DNA of 64,000 bases, from the NCBI GenBank assembly GCA_027729925.1, contig JAQCEB010000002.1, forward strand, positions 1 to 64,000. Reading direction: 5' to 3'. The notes beneath the pieces were generated by a model. The model was not told where the DNA came from, made no database searches, and worked only from the letters and a program-made list of their open reading frames with translations. A program made the position numbers and the translations under genes. Shown piece by piece: positions 17,045-25,768 of the stretch. Position 1 is the first letter of the stretch, and each line of letters begins with the position of its first letter. Source of the stretch: Actinomycetota bacterium (lineage in GTDB: Bacteria > Actinomycetota > Acidimicrobiia > Actinomarinales > Actinomarinaceae).

Positions 17045-18063
17045 CTTTCACTATTTTTGTTAACTTCGTTTAATTCGTTAAAAGATTTTTCTAATTTGTT
17101 TACTCTAGTCGTTTTTAAAGATTCAAAAGACTGAACTGTTTGGTCTAATTTTTTAGTAACATCATCAAAAGATTCTAAGAATTTATGTATTTCATTTTTA
17201 ACTTTTTCGTGTGCAATTAATATATTTTTTGTGTCATTTTGAAGATTAAAAAGTTTCATAGATTGTCTAATAGTTTCTAAATACGCCATCAAAGTTTGCG
17301 GACTTACTAATATAACTTTTTTTGAAAATGCATATTGTATAACAGGTATTTTTTGAGCCCCAATTTCTGCAGTTAGTAAGTACTGATAAAGGTTCTCAAG
17401 GGGTATATACATTAATACAAAGTCGACTGTACCTTCTTCTTGAGAAATATATCCTTCCCGCGAAGAAGTTTCATCAATTTTTAACTTAATTGACTTATCA
17501 ATAAATTCTTTATTTTTCACTTTTATAGACTCAGTTAATTGTTTTCTTTTAATCTCATCAATAGTGGGGTCTTCCAGTTCTGTTCCTATTTGTGAAATTT
17601 CTAAATAATTATTTAAGGGAAACTTAGAATCCATATTTATTGTTTTATTATCTGGCAAGAAAAAAGTAAAGTCAGGTTTGGTTCCACTTTTCATTTGTTT
17701 TTGAGTAACATAATGAATCCCAGATTTGTAATCCATAATTCCCAAAAGGTCTTCTACTTGAAACTCAGCCCATTGTCCTCGGCTTTGGTTGTTATTTAGT
17801 ACAGATATTAAATTCTTAGTTTGTTGGTCAACTCCTGATAATGAAGATTTAATCTCACCTGTTTTTTCAATGAAATCTTTAACAGTCTGATCAGATTTGC
17901 TGAGTAATTTATATATCTGAGACTCTTCATTTTCAATTAGCTCGCTAACAATTCCTTTAATTAGATACTCGTCTTCACTTTTATCTTTAGGTTTTGATTT
18001 TTTTAATGAAATATATAAATTAATTATTAATAAAAAGAGAATAAGAATACTTAGGATTTCCAT
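17041..18063 (-). CDS. rmuC: RmuC-family DNA recombination protein
   Basis: RmuC proteins have an N-terminal membrane anchor, a coiled coil and a PD-(D/E)XK-like nuclease core; in E. coli RmuC limits recombination at inverted repeats. Here residues 1-20 are hydrophobic, a helical region with polar heptads follows, then SRGQWAEFQVEDLLGIMDY, KPDFTFFLPDNKTINMDSKF (the nuclease core) and VDFVLMYIPLENLYQYLL. I choose ATG at 18063; an in-frame TTG at 18093 would add ten residues. It overlaps the convergent CoA-binding gene by four bases. Confidence 0.88.
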   Translation of the reverse strand: MEILSILILFLLIINLYISLKKSKPKDKSEDEYLIKGIVSELIENEESQIYKLLSKSDQTVKDFIEKTGEIKSSLSGVDQQTKNLISVLNNNQSRGQWAEFQVEDLLGIMDYKSGIHYVTQKQMKSGTKPDFTFFLPDNKTINMDSKFPLNNYLEISQIGTELEDPTIDEIKRKQLTESIKVKNKEFIDKSIKLKIDETSSREGYISQEEGTVDFVLMYIPLENLYQYLLTAEIGAQKIPVIQYAFSKKVILVSPQTLMAYLETIRQSMKLFNLQNDTKNILIAHEKVKNEIHKFLESFDDVTKKLDQTVQSFESLKTTRVNKLEKSFNELNEVNKNSES

Positions 18064-18108
18064 AAAACTAATTGTAATACCTTGGAAGGACAAAAAAATT
18101 TGTAAAAT

Positions 18109-19239
18109 TTAAACTAAATCAATTAACTTTTTAAAACTGAATTTAAAATTATCTGAAGAGTAATTATTTAATATAAAGTTTTTTGCATTAATTCCTATCT
18201 GGCTCGCATGATCATAGTTTTGATAAATGTTATTAATTTTGTTTGCCAAGTCTTTAACATTGTTACTTTCAAAAATAAAACCTGTTTGTTCGTCAATAAC
18301 AATATCCTGCATGCCAGGAGCGTCAGTTACTAGTACCGGACAAGCTGTAACTTGGGATTCAAATATAACTCTTGCTAAACCTTCTGAGACTGAGGGTAAT
18401 ATCATTAAATTACTTTCCATATAATGCTCTAAAACCTGTTCTCTACTTCGATTTCCAAATATTTTGACTTTGTTTTCAAAGTTTAAATTTATAATTTGCT
18501 CTCTTAATTGTCTTAAATATTTAGAGTTTGGAGTAGGACCAACTATGTTAAGCTCACAATCTACATCTTGTAAATAAGATATTGCTTCTATGATATGGTG
18601 TGGTTTTTTCCTATCCGTGACGCTACCAATAAAAAGTATCCGAAATTTTTCTTTAATTTCTCTTTTTTTTGCAATGGACTCAAATATTTCAAAATCAACC
18701 CACGCAGGGAATCTAACTACTAACTTTTTGCTATTGAATGAGAGTGCTTGTTCTTCAGTTGAAGACGAAACTGCTCTAATTAGATCAGCATTATCAATTG
18801 TATATTTTGCAATTTTCTTAAATAATAATTTGTAGATTTTTGGAAATAATAATTTTTTTTCTAGTTCTAAGGTGTTAATGAAATCACCGTGAGATTCTAA
18901 AACTATTTTTACGTTTTTATTTTTATTTTTTAATCTACGAATTCCAAAAAAGCTTGTGATCGGATCTTGGAACGAAACAACATCAATGTTGTGCAGTTCA
19001 ACTAATTTAGGTAGTTGGAAATAAGAAATTAAATAAATTTTAAAATAGTTAATTAACCTAAATTTATTTTTTTTATATAAAAAGAAATTAGATCCATCAA
19101 TTTCACCTTCAAATTCTGATTCACTAAATGCGACAACATAAATTTTTGCTATTTCACTTAAATATTTAAACTTTTTCCTTAGATTGTCATTCAATGGTTG
19201 AGGATAATTTGTTGGTCCAAAAAAAAGTAATTTTTTCAT
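18109..19239 (-). CDS. Glycosyltransferase family 4 (GT-B fold)
   Basis: A 376-residue retaining GT-B glycosyltransferase. FIGSVTDRKKPHHIIEAI is the start of the C-terminal Rossmann domain, NLMILPSVSEGLARVIFESQ carries the EX7E-type donor-binding region, and VLVTDAPGMQDIV is the nucleotide-sugar loop. It would transfer a sugar to a lipid or polysaccharide precursor at the inner face of the membrane. Donor and acceptor are unknown. It overlaps the upstream hydrolase stop by four bases, within a minus-strand run from nadE to rmuC. Confidence 0.85.
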   Translation of the reverse strand: MKKLLFFGPTNYPQPLNDNLRKKFKYLSEIAKIYVVAFSESEFEGEIDGSNFFLYKKNKFRLINYFKIYLISYFQLPKLVELHNIDVVSFQDPITSFFGIRRLKNKNKNVKIVLESHGDFINTLELEKKLLFPKIYKLLFKKIAKYTIDNADLIRAVSSSTEEQALSFNSKKLVVRFPAWVDFEIFESIAKKREIKEKFRILFIGSVTDRKKPHHIIEAISYLQDVDCELNIVGPTPNSKYLRQLREQIINLNFENKVKIFGNRSREQVLEHYMESNLMILPSVSEGLARVIFESQVTACPVLVTDAPGMQDIVIDEQTGFIFESNNVKDLANKINNIYQNYDHASQIGINAKNFILNNYSSDNFKFSFKKLIDLV

Positions 19240-20156
19240 AATTCAAGAAAATTACTTAACTCATCCAAAAGTTCTTTATCATGTGTCCATGGTATTGAGT
19301 GTCCAGCATCACTAAAATTTTTAGTTATAACATTTTTGAGTCTTGTAACTACTTCATTAGAAGTTTCTTCTGGTACTAATCTATCTTTTCCTCCAGTTAT
19401 TACTAAGCATTTATTTTCTATCTGATTAATCCATTCTCTTGCATCATATGGAACAACAAATCTGCCACCATCAGCATAAATAAAATCATCTTTGGATTTA
19501 TGTAAATTATTCCAAGCCCACTCTGAATACTCGTCGTTAATGGAACTAGATTTCATTAAATATGAAAATTTAGATTGAGGATTTAAATTTGGAAAAAGTC
19601 TTTCCCTTATTCTTATAAAGCTTATAAACAGTTTAAAGGGTGTTTTATCTTTATATACTGCACCACCTAGCCAACTAAAAGGTGTAATGAGCACAAGCTT
19701 ATCAACAAGAGTTTTTTCTTTTTTTGCAACTGCCAAAGCTACAGCACTACCCATTGACCACCCTACTAAGTGGCATTTATTAATATTTAGAGTTTTCAGA
19801 ATGCTGATTACAATATCAGCATTTTCTTCAACATTCCAACGTTTCCAACTTGAATCTGACTTGCCATGATTTCTTAAATCTATTGCAATAAAGGAGCTTT
19901 TTTTCTTTATTGCGGGTAAGATTTTAAACCAACTACCTAATGAATCAGAACCCCAGCTATGTAAGAAAATTATAGGTGTTTTTTCTTCAATATAATTTTC
20001 TCTTATTAAATACTCTTTTTCCCTAATAAAAACAGTTCTTCCTGGAATTTTTACAGGATGAAGTTGTGTAACACCTTCAGACTTACTCACTTTTGTTTCA
20101 ATTAATTTTTTTATTAGTGCTGTGATAGCAAATAACTTAGTTAAATTTTTTATCAT
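19236..20156 (-). CDS. Alpha/beta-hydrolase family protein
   Basis: A 306-residue alpha/beta hydrolase. FLHSWGSDSLGSW is the oxyanion region, VGWSMGSAVALAVA the nucleophile elbow (GWSMG), ITGGKDRLVPEE holds the acid residue and SDAGHSIPWTH the catalytic His. A helical cap lies between the elbow and the acid. The substrate is unknown; esterase, lipase or C-C hydrolase are all possible. An N-terminal hydrophobic patch is short and not a clear signal. Its ATG overlaps the selD stop by one base (TAATG), consistent with coupling. Confidence 0.85.
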   Translation of the reverse strand: MIKNLTKLFAITALIKKLIETKVSKSEGVTQLHPVKIPGRTVFIREKEYLIRENYIEEKTPIIFLHSWGSDSLGSWFKILPAIKKKSSFIAIDLRNHGKSDSSWKRWNVEENADIVISILKTLNINKCHLVGWSMGSAVALAVAKKEKTLVDKLVLITPFSWLGGAVYKDKTPFKLFISFIRIRERLFPNLNPQSKFSYLMKSSSINDEYSEWAWNNLHKSKDDFIYADGGRFVVPYDAREWINQIENKCLVITGGKDRLVPEETSNEVVTRLKNVITKNFSDAGHSIPWTHDKELLDELSNFLEL

Positions 20157-21184
20157 TAAATATTTATAATATTGATTTTATGGTTATATCTTTTAGTAAT
20201 CTTTCCTATTTTCCATACTTTTATTCCATATTTATCTAAAACAAACTTTGAATCTACTATTACATTATCAGGTATAGATATGAGCAAGCCGCCACTAGTT
20301 TGGGCATCAGCAAAAATTTTTACTTTATCCTCAAATTCTTTTTCATATCCTATATCATCTTTAATAGCTTCCAAATTTCTTTTACTGCCTGAAGAAAATA
20401 TTCCACTAGCTAAAAAATCTTCTGCATCTCCAACTACTGGTACATTATTTGCGTAAATTTCTGCTGCTAAGTTTTCATTTATTAACATCTCACTTAAGTG
20501 ACCAAGTAAACCGAAACCAGTAATGTCTGTAACTCCATTTGCATTATAAAAATCTGCTACTTTTAGTCCGTTCACGTTTAATGTAGTCATTACTTTAGTT
20601 ATATTTTGAATTTGATCTTGAGTTGCTAAACCTTTTTTGATTGCTGTTGCAATAATTCCAGATCCAAGAGGCTTAGTTAAATATAAGCTATCATTTTCCT
20701 GAATATCAGATTTTTTGTAAATTCTTTTACCAACTAAACCAGTTACAGCAAAACCATATTTTGGTTCTTTATCATCAATACTATGACCGCCAATAATGGT
20801 GCACCCGGCCTCTTCCATTATTGATGAACCACCTTTTATAACCTCTGATAAAATTTCAAAACTAAGTTCTTCTCTTGGCCAACTAACCATTTGCAAAGCA
20901 GTTAAAGGTTTTCCTCCCATTGCATAAATATCAGATAATGCGTTAGCTGCCGCTATTCTTCCCCAATCAAAAGGGTTATCTACAATCGGTGTAAAGTAAT
21001 CAATTGTTTGAATTAGTTGCTGTCCATTTTCTAGTTGTACGATACCCCCATCGTCTGGAGTATCAAGTCCAACTAGAATATTGGGATTATTTTGATGTGC
21101 TATATGCTTCAGAACCTGAGCAAGCTCTCTTTGTGAGAGTTTACAAGCTCAACCAGACCCATGAGAGTATTCTGTTAACCTCAC
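20156..21184 (-). CDS. selD: Selenide, water dikinase, a selenoprotein with in-frame UGA (Sec12)
   Basis: SelD makes selenophosphate from selenide and ATP, the selenium donor for Sec-tRNA. A normal ORF call starts only at 20920, but the same frame continues upstream through one TGA (21149-21151) to a GTG at 21184 preceded by GGAGG. The region before and after the TGA is textbook SelD: VRLTEYSHGSG, then U, then ACKLSQRELAQVL, LVGLDTPDDGGIVQ, IDYFTPIVDNPFDWGRIAAA and ALSDIYAMGG. The TGA sits at the active-site Cys/Sec (UxxK, Lys15). Reading TGA as Sec gives 342 residues, normal for the family. A 3' domain with TGFGLLGHL and AQTSGGLLIS completes it. TTG at 21187 is an alternative start. Confidence 0.95.
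21120..21144 (-). promoter_or_regulatory. Candidate bacterial SECIS hairpin in selD
   Basis: Four bases after the UGA the mRNA can form a stem: GUAA-A-CUCUC pairs with GAGAG-C-UUGC with one A/C mismatch and one U-G wobble, enclosing the loop ACAAA. Position and size suit a bacterial SECIS element read by SelB, though the loop lacks the G-rich E. coli fdhF consensus. Bacterial SECIS elements vary widely, so this is a structural guess. Confidence 0.5.
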
Positions 21185-21197
21185 CAATCCTCCGATC

Positions 21198-22019
21198 TTA
21201 TTTCTTATCTCTTTCTTTGATTACTCTTTCTTCAAAAGTCTTTTTGATTTGATTAATTAATTCATGTTTTGGTAATTCAATATCATCAATACGAGAAATA
21301 CAATGTCCGTGTTTTGCAGTAGATAAAATAAAAGCTCCTTGGATTGTGTTTAATTTATCTATATGAATCAATCCTTCCTTGACGGGCAAAATTCCTTCTC
21401 TACCAAAATCTAGTAAATATTGCCGAGTTATTGAATCTAAAATTCCTAACTCAAGCTTTGGAACAAAAATTTGGTCATCTGATATCCATCCAAATGTAAA
21501 AGTCGGTCCCTCTAGGACTTCACCACTCTTACCTATTAGTAGCGCATCTGTATACCCATTCATTTCTGCTTTTCGTGTGTGGCTAATATTCATCCCATAC
21601 GATGTAGATTTTGTTCCAAGGTTGAATGCTTCATCTTGACTATAATCGCCAGAACTATGCCAAAACGCTTTTTGGGTTTCTAATGTAAAATATTCAGGAA
21701 TATTTACTGGAGGTTGATGGAAACAAAATACATTGTACCCATCTTTACTATCTCTTAAAATAAGAGTTCTAACATATCCATTTTCAAATGAATTAGCAAC
21801 TTTATAAATATTTTTTTTAATTTCATCAAAATCTATATTTTCAAAGAATACTTTTTTAGCTGATCTTTGAAATCTCTCAAGATGTCGTTCAACACCGAAG
21901 GGATAACCTTGATGTATTTTTATCGCTTCAAATATGCCATCACCTCTCAAAACAGCTAGATCTTCAATGGAAATACTGAAGTCTGATTTAGATACTTCGA
22001 TGCCATTTTTTAAATACAA
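21198..22019 (-). CDS. Class IV aminotransferase (BCAT / aminodeoxychorismate lyase-like)
   Basis: A 273-residue fold-type IV PLP enzyme. FSISIEDLAVLRGDGIFEAI is the N-terminal substrate loop, GVERHLERFQRSAKK the phosphate-side helix, TKSTSYGMNISHTRKAEMNG contains the probable PLP Lys, and GEVLEGPTFTFGWI the typical Glu-containing block. It could be a branched-chain or D-amino-acid aminotransferase or 4-amino-4-deoxychorismate lyase (PabC); sequence alone does not decide. It starts with TTG at 22019, one base after the nadE stop, and precedes selD by 13 bases. Confidence 0.85.
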   Translation of the reverse strand: MYLKNGIEVSKSDFSISIEDLAVLRGDGIFEAIKIHQGYPFGVERHLERFQRSAKKVFFENIDFDEIKKNIYKVANSFENGYVRTLILRDSKDGYNVFCFHQPPVNIPEYFTLETQKAFWHSSGDYSQDEAFNLGTKSTSYGMNISHTRKAEMNGYTDALLIGKSGEVLEGPTFTFGWISDDQIFVPKLELGILDSITRQYLLDFGREGILPVKEGLIHIDKLNTIQGAFILSTAKHGHCISRIDDIELPKHELINQIKKTFEERVIKERDKK

Positions 22020-22020
22020 A

Positions 22021-23727
22021 TTAACCCCTGTCCCTTATATATGTATTTGTAATAGGCATTCTCCTATCTTTACCAAAAGCTTTTTCTGTTAACTTTACCC
22101 CAGGTGCAACTTGTTTTCTTTTATATTCATTCCTATCAACTTTTTCTAACACTCCATAAACTATCTCTTCATCAATACCCTCAGATATTATTTTTTCAGA
22201 AGAGCTATCTTCTTCAATGTAAAGATTTAAAATTTTGTCTAGTAATTCATAATCAGGAAGTGAGTCTTTATCAAGTTGATTTGGTCTTAACTCTGCACTG
22301 GGTTCTTTTGAAATAGAGTTTTGAGGAATTACTTTTGAAATAGAGTTTCTGTAATTTGAAAGATTATACACCTCCGTTTTGTATACATCTTTTAAAAGAG
22401 CAAATCCACCAGCTAAATCACCATACAATGTTGAATAACCAACAGCCATTTCCGATTTATTGCCTGTTGAAACTACCATAGCACCAGTCTGATTTGATAA
22501 AGCCATTAATAGATTCCCTCTAATTCTTGATTGAATATTTTCATCGGTAACAGAGATGATTTTTTCATTAAATTGCTTTGTTAAAATTTCCCTATATTTC
22601 TCGACTAACTCTTCGATTTCAATTACTTTCAGCTCTATTCCTAAATTAGTTGCTAATGAACTAGCATCTATTAAAGAATCTGGTGAATTAAATTTTGTTG
22701 GCATAGCAACACATGTTACATTTTCTGAACCTAATGCATCAACAGCAATTGTTGCAGTTAAAGCAGAATCAATACCTCCAGAAAGCCCGATTAAAACTTT
22801 TTTAAATTTATTTTTTTTAACATAATCACGTAAACCTAATTTAAGAGCAGTATAAACTTCTTCATTTTTGGATAGTTCTTTGTAATTTTTCGTTGTATTA
22901 AGGTTTAGAGTTTTTTCCCTAATTTTTAAATTTGTATTTTTAGATTCATTTTTTACATCTAGTTCAAGTTCAATATGAAAAATTTCTTCCTGAAATTGAT
23001 TACTTTGATGAATAATTTCACCATTCTTGTTAACAATAAACGATCCGCCATCAAATACAAGCTCATCTTGACCACCAACAGTGTTTAGGTAAATTATTGG
23101 AACTCCTAATAGCTTTGCTTGTTCTACAACTAAATTTTTTCTATTTGTGGACTTATTTATATCAAAGGGAGAAGCATTAATATTGATAATCAAAGATGCT
23201 CCGTTTTTTACTTGTAAAGAGGCTGGTCCATCGTTAATCCAAATATCTTCGCAAATACTAATTCCAACTGCAATGTTTTCATACCAAAATAATTTTCCTG
23301 GGTCATTTCCTTTTGAAAAATATCTAGCTTCGTCAAAAACTGAATAGTTTGGCAGAAAACACTTATGGTATATACCTTTGACGTCACCATTTTGTACAAT
23401 TGCTGCTGCGTTTGCTATACCTCTGCTTTTTAAATCAGTTTTATTAACATCTTTCGTTCTATCAACAAAACCGATAATTGCACTTGATTCACTTGAAAAC
23501 TCAGCAATCTCCTCAAGTACTGAATAATTTTTACCCAAAAAGCTTTCTCTTAACAACAAATCTTCTGGAGGATACCCTGTTAAGCAAAGTTCTGGAAAAA
23601 TTACGATATCAGATTCTACGCTTTCTGCAATTTCAATGGTATTTAATATAGTTTCTTTATTTTGCTGAATCGCACCAACAGGAAATGATAATTGTGCTCC
23701 AGTTATACGAATTTTTTTTTGTTCCAC
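22021..23727 (-). CDS. nadE: Glutamine-dependent NAD+ synthetase
   Basis: This enzyme amidates deamido-NAD with ammonia from glutamine. Residues 1-265 are a nitrilase-fold glutaminase with its Glu in IFPELCLTGYPPEDLL, its Lys in YHKCFLPNYSVFDE and its Cys in GISICEDIW. Residues 280-568 are the ATP-pyrophosphatase synthetase with the P-loop LIGLSGGIDSALT and GNLLMALSNQTGAMVVSTGN. At 568 residues it is the shorter glutamine-dependent form. It starts with GTG at 23727. It is the first gene of the nadE-aminotransferase-selD-hydrolase-GT4 run. Confidence 0.95.
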   Translation of the reverse strand: MEQKKIRITGAQLSFPVGAIQQNKETILNTIEIAESVESDIVIFPELCLTGYPPEDLLLRESFLGKNYSVLEEIAEFSSESSAIIGFVDRTKDVNKTDLKSRGIANAAAIVQNGDVKGIYHKCFLPNYSVFDEARYFSKGNDPGKLFWYENIAVGISICEDIWINDGPASLQVKNGASLIININASPFDINKSTNRKNLVVEQAKLLGVPIIYLNTVGGQDELVFDGGSFIVNKNGEIIHQSNQFQEEIFHIELELDVKNESKNTNLKIREKTLNLNTTKNYKELSKNEEVYTALKLGLRDYVKKNKFKKVLIGLSGGIDSALTATIAVDALGSENVTCVAMPTKFNSPDSLIDASSLATNLGIELKVIEIEELVEKYREILTKQFNEKIISVTDENIQSRIRGNLLMALSNQTGAMVVSTGNKSEMAVGYSTLYGDLAGGFALLKDVYKTEVYNLSNYRNSISKVIPQNSISKEPSAELRPNQLDKDSLPDYELLDKILNLYIEEDSSSEKIISEGIDEEIVYGVLEKVDRNEYKRKQVAPGVKLTEKAFGKDRRMPITNTYIRDRG

Positions 23728-23753
23728 TTATTAATTGTATCGTCTAAAAGTCT

Positions 23754-24158
23754 TTAAGAAGTAACGTTAATTTCTATATCTTTAGAGTCTTCAACCCAGT
23801 TAGTGATTCTTTTAAGTGATGGCATTCTATCAACAATGTTCTTCTTATTGTTAATTCTTTGCATGAGATCATGTAGGGATTCTGGATTTCTTCGACGTAA
23901 TTCGGCAACAGTTTCAACACCTGCTGCCTCTAGAAGGTCAGCATAGTCACGTCCTAAGTTTTTTATTTTCATCAGCTCTGCTCTTCTAGCCCAATGTAAT
24001 AATTTAGGAGAACTTATACCAGTTTCACGAGTCAATAAAGCTCTGCCAGAACGAGTAGAGGCAATTTGTAGGAAAGTTTTTGTAGTTCTGACTCTAGCTC
24101 TCCTGAGCTTGGTTGCCTCTGTGTGGGTCATCCCATTTATAGAATCAATTGAATGCAT
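23754..24158 (-). CDS. DUF4332 (helix-hairpin-helix-like) protein
   Basis: A 134-residue basic protein. It begins MHSIDSINGMTHTEATKLRR and has two helix-hairpin-helix-like repeats: GMTHTEATKLRRARVRTTKT, and IKNLGRDYADLLEAAGVETV followed by AELRRRNPESLHDLM. These are the hallmarks of DUF4332, a small domain also fused to membrane and nucleic-acid proteins. DNA or protein binding is inferred from the fold. Arg-rich composition is marked for such an AT-rich genome. It lies between nadE and the MocA-like gene on the same strand. Confidence 0.82.
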   Translation of the reverse strand: MHSIDSINGMTHTEATKLRRARVRTTKTFLQIASTRSGRALLTRETGISSPKLLHWARRAELMKIKNLGRDYADLLEAAGVETVAELRRRNPESLHDLMQRINNKKNIVDRMPSLKRITNWVEDSKDIEINVTS

Positions 24159-24219
24159 GTTAAAATTTTACAAAAAAATTTTTTTAAACAAACTATTTTT
24201 TTGAAGAGTTTTTCCCACT

Positions 24220-24804
24220 CTAAAAATCTTTTTCTTCATTGTAATCAGTAGGACCCAAAAAATTAAAATTCACTTTTTTAAAATTAATTTCTGATGAAAC
24301 AAAATAATGAATCATATCAAAATCATCATCTGAAGTAATATTTTCAGTTTCTTCATCATTAGTTAAAAGTTCTAATTTACTCCAATATTGTCTTGGAATT
24401 GAAATTGGATAGTTTAATTTATATCTATACTGTGAAATCAATACATCTTCAGAAGTTTCTTTAAAAATTTTAATTACTTCTTCATTTACCTCAGGTTGAT
24501 CTCCTAAAAAGACTATTAAATTTTTGATTTCTTTAATGCTTTGAAAGTAATATAGTGCTGTTCTTAGAGAAGATATAATTCCCTCTTCCCAGTTTTCATT
24601 AATTAATATTGTTGAATTATAAAAGTTAATATTATCACTAAGAACTTCATTGTCAGAACCTAAAACTACTGCTAATTCATCAAAATGTGGTTGAACTTTG
24701 TCGATTATTACTTGTAGAAGAGGTTTGTCTTTTACTTCGGCTAGAAGCTTTGGAAACCCCATTCTAGTTGATTCCCCAGCCGCAAGAATTACTGCAGCAT
24801 TCAT
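24220..24804 (-). CDS. MobA/MocA-like nucleotidyltransferase
   Basis: A 194-residue NTP-transferase with AAVILAAGESTRMGFPKLL at the N-terminus (the nucleotide loop with RMG and the PK motif) and LIVFLGDQPEVNEEVI as the metal-binding Asp region. It is most like molybdenum cofactor cytidylyl/guanylyltransferases and their paralogues in molybdoenzyme maturation. No molybdopterin gene is in the window, so the substrate remains open. Its start overlaps the stop of the membrane-protein gene upstream by four bases. Confidence 0.8.
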   Translation of the reverse strand: MNAAVILAAGESTRMGFPKLLAEVKDKPLLQVIIDKVQPHFDELAVVLGSDNEVLSDNINFYNSTILINENWEEGIISSLRTALYYFQSIKEIKNLIVFLGDQPEVNEEVIKIFKETSEDVLISQYRYKLNYPISIPRQYWSKLELLTNDEETENITSDDDFDMIHYFVSSEINFKKVNFNFLGPTDYNEEKDF

Positions 24805-25421
24805 ATAAAAACTGATGAGGCGATTGAAGATCCAAAAAATACTGATACCAAAAGAAGTAAAACTTCAATACTTCTTAAACTATAAACTTGTTTTAATCCT
24901 GATCCAAGAGTTGCTAAGCCATACACACCTACAATTAGGAGTAACAAAAACTGTATTAGAAATGAATTTGAAAATAAAGAAATTCCAAATAAAAAACTTG
25001 GTACTGATGAAAAACAAAAAATTATCAACACTTCAGAATATTTAGGAAGTTTTCGAAAAAGATATTTAAGTAGTACAAACATTACAGCTGTCACAAGTAA
25101 TCCTGAAATAATTGAATTAAGAAGAGTAGTAATAAGAGTACTTGTCTCATTATATTGGGAACTTAAAAGTTCAAATTCAACAATTAGTTGTCTAATTAAA
25201 GACATTTCTTGATTAGGTAAATCTTGTGATATAAGAGCAACATTAGCGTTTAAAAAATCAACTGTACTTTGAAATAATTTACCTATACCTAAAGTACTTA
25301 AAATCGTAGTAGCCAAATAAATTGCAACACCTTTTTGAATACTTGATTGATTATTGATTAAATCAAAATAAATATTCTTATCTAATTTAAGAATCTTTAT
25401 AAAGATATTTTTTTCATTCAT
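24801..25421 (-). CDS. Yip1-like membrane protein of unknown function
   Basis: A 206-residue protein with about five hydrophobic segments, the first at 30-50. The layout, with a soluble N-terminus, a span, a polar stretch of about 60 residues and a compact group of four spans including KYSEVLIIFCFSSVPSFLFG, resembles bacterial Yip1-domain proteins. This is a weak fold-level assignment. It overlaps the nucleotidyltransferase by four bases, suggesting coupling. Confidence 0.6.
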   Translation of the reverse strand: MNEKNIFIKILKLDKNIYFDLINNQSSIQKGVAIYLATTILSTLGIGKLFQSTVDFLNANVALISQDLPNQEMSLIRQLIVEFELLSSQYNETSTLITTLLNSIISGLLVTAVMFVLLKYLFRKLPKYSEVLIIFCFSSVPSFLFGISLFSNSFLIQFLLLLIVGVYGLATLGSGLKQVYSLRSIEVLLLLVSVFFGSSIASSVFI

Positions 25422-25450
25422 TTTATCTTTTTCTATTTAAAATCTATCTT

Positions 25451-25768
25451 ATGACTATAACAAAAATATTTTCATATCTTGTGGTGATTACAATGACAAT
25501 TGTAATCATCTGGGCCCAGAATCAAATACCAATAACAGAATCATCAATTCCAGAACTTCCATGGGGTGTAGTCTCTTTAATTGATCTATATTCTGGATTT
25601 ATTTTTATTAGCATTTGGATAGTTTTTAAAGAAAATCTATCTACTGCACTTATATGGACATTTTTTATGATGATTTTAGGAAATCTAACAACAGCAATTT
25701 ATGTTTTATATAGTTATAAAAAAGCTGAAGGCGATATGAAGAAATTTTTTCTAGGTAAAAATATTTAA
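25451..25768 (+). CDS. DUF1475-like small membrane protein
   Basis: A 105-residue protein with three hydrophobic segments. IPELPWGVVSLIDLYSGFIF is close to the DUF1475 signature (PWG..TL.DLY.GF), followed by TALIWTFFMMILGNLTTAIYVL. Function is unknown. It lies divergent to the 24801 gene with a 29-base gap and overlaps the convergent EtfD-like gene by four bases. Confidence 0.7.
   Translation: MTITKIFSYLVVITMTIVIIWAQNQIPITESSIPELPWGVVSLIDLYSGFIFISIWIVFKENLSTALIWTFFMMILGNLTTAIYVLYSYKKAEGDMKKFFLGKNI

Noticed and set aside
21149..21151. TGA in selD read as a nonsense mutation or a pseudogene
   Set aside because: The frame is fully conserved on both sides, the TGA falls exactly on the known Sec/Cys position, and a second Sec-type gene exists in the window.
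24185..24216. Hairpin AGAGT...ACTCT between the MocA-like and DUF4332 genes as a terminator
   Set aside because: The stem is only five pairs and lacks a T-run on the transcribed strand.
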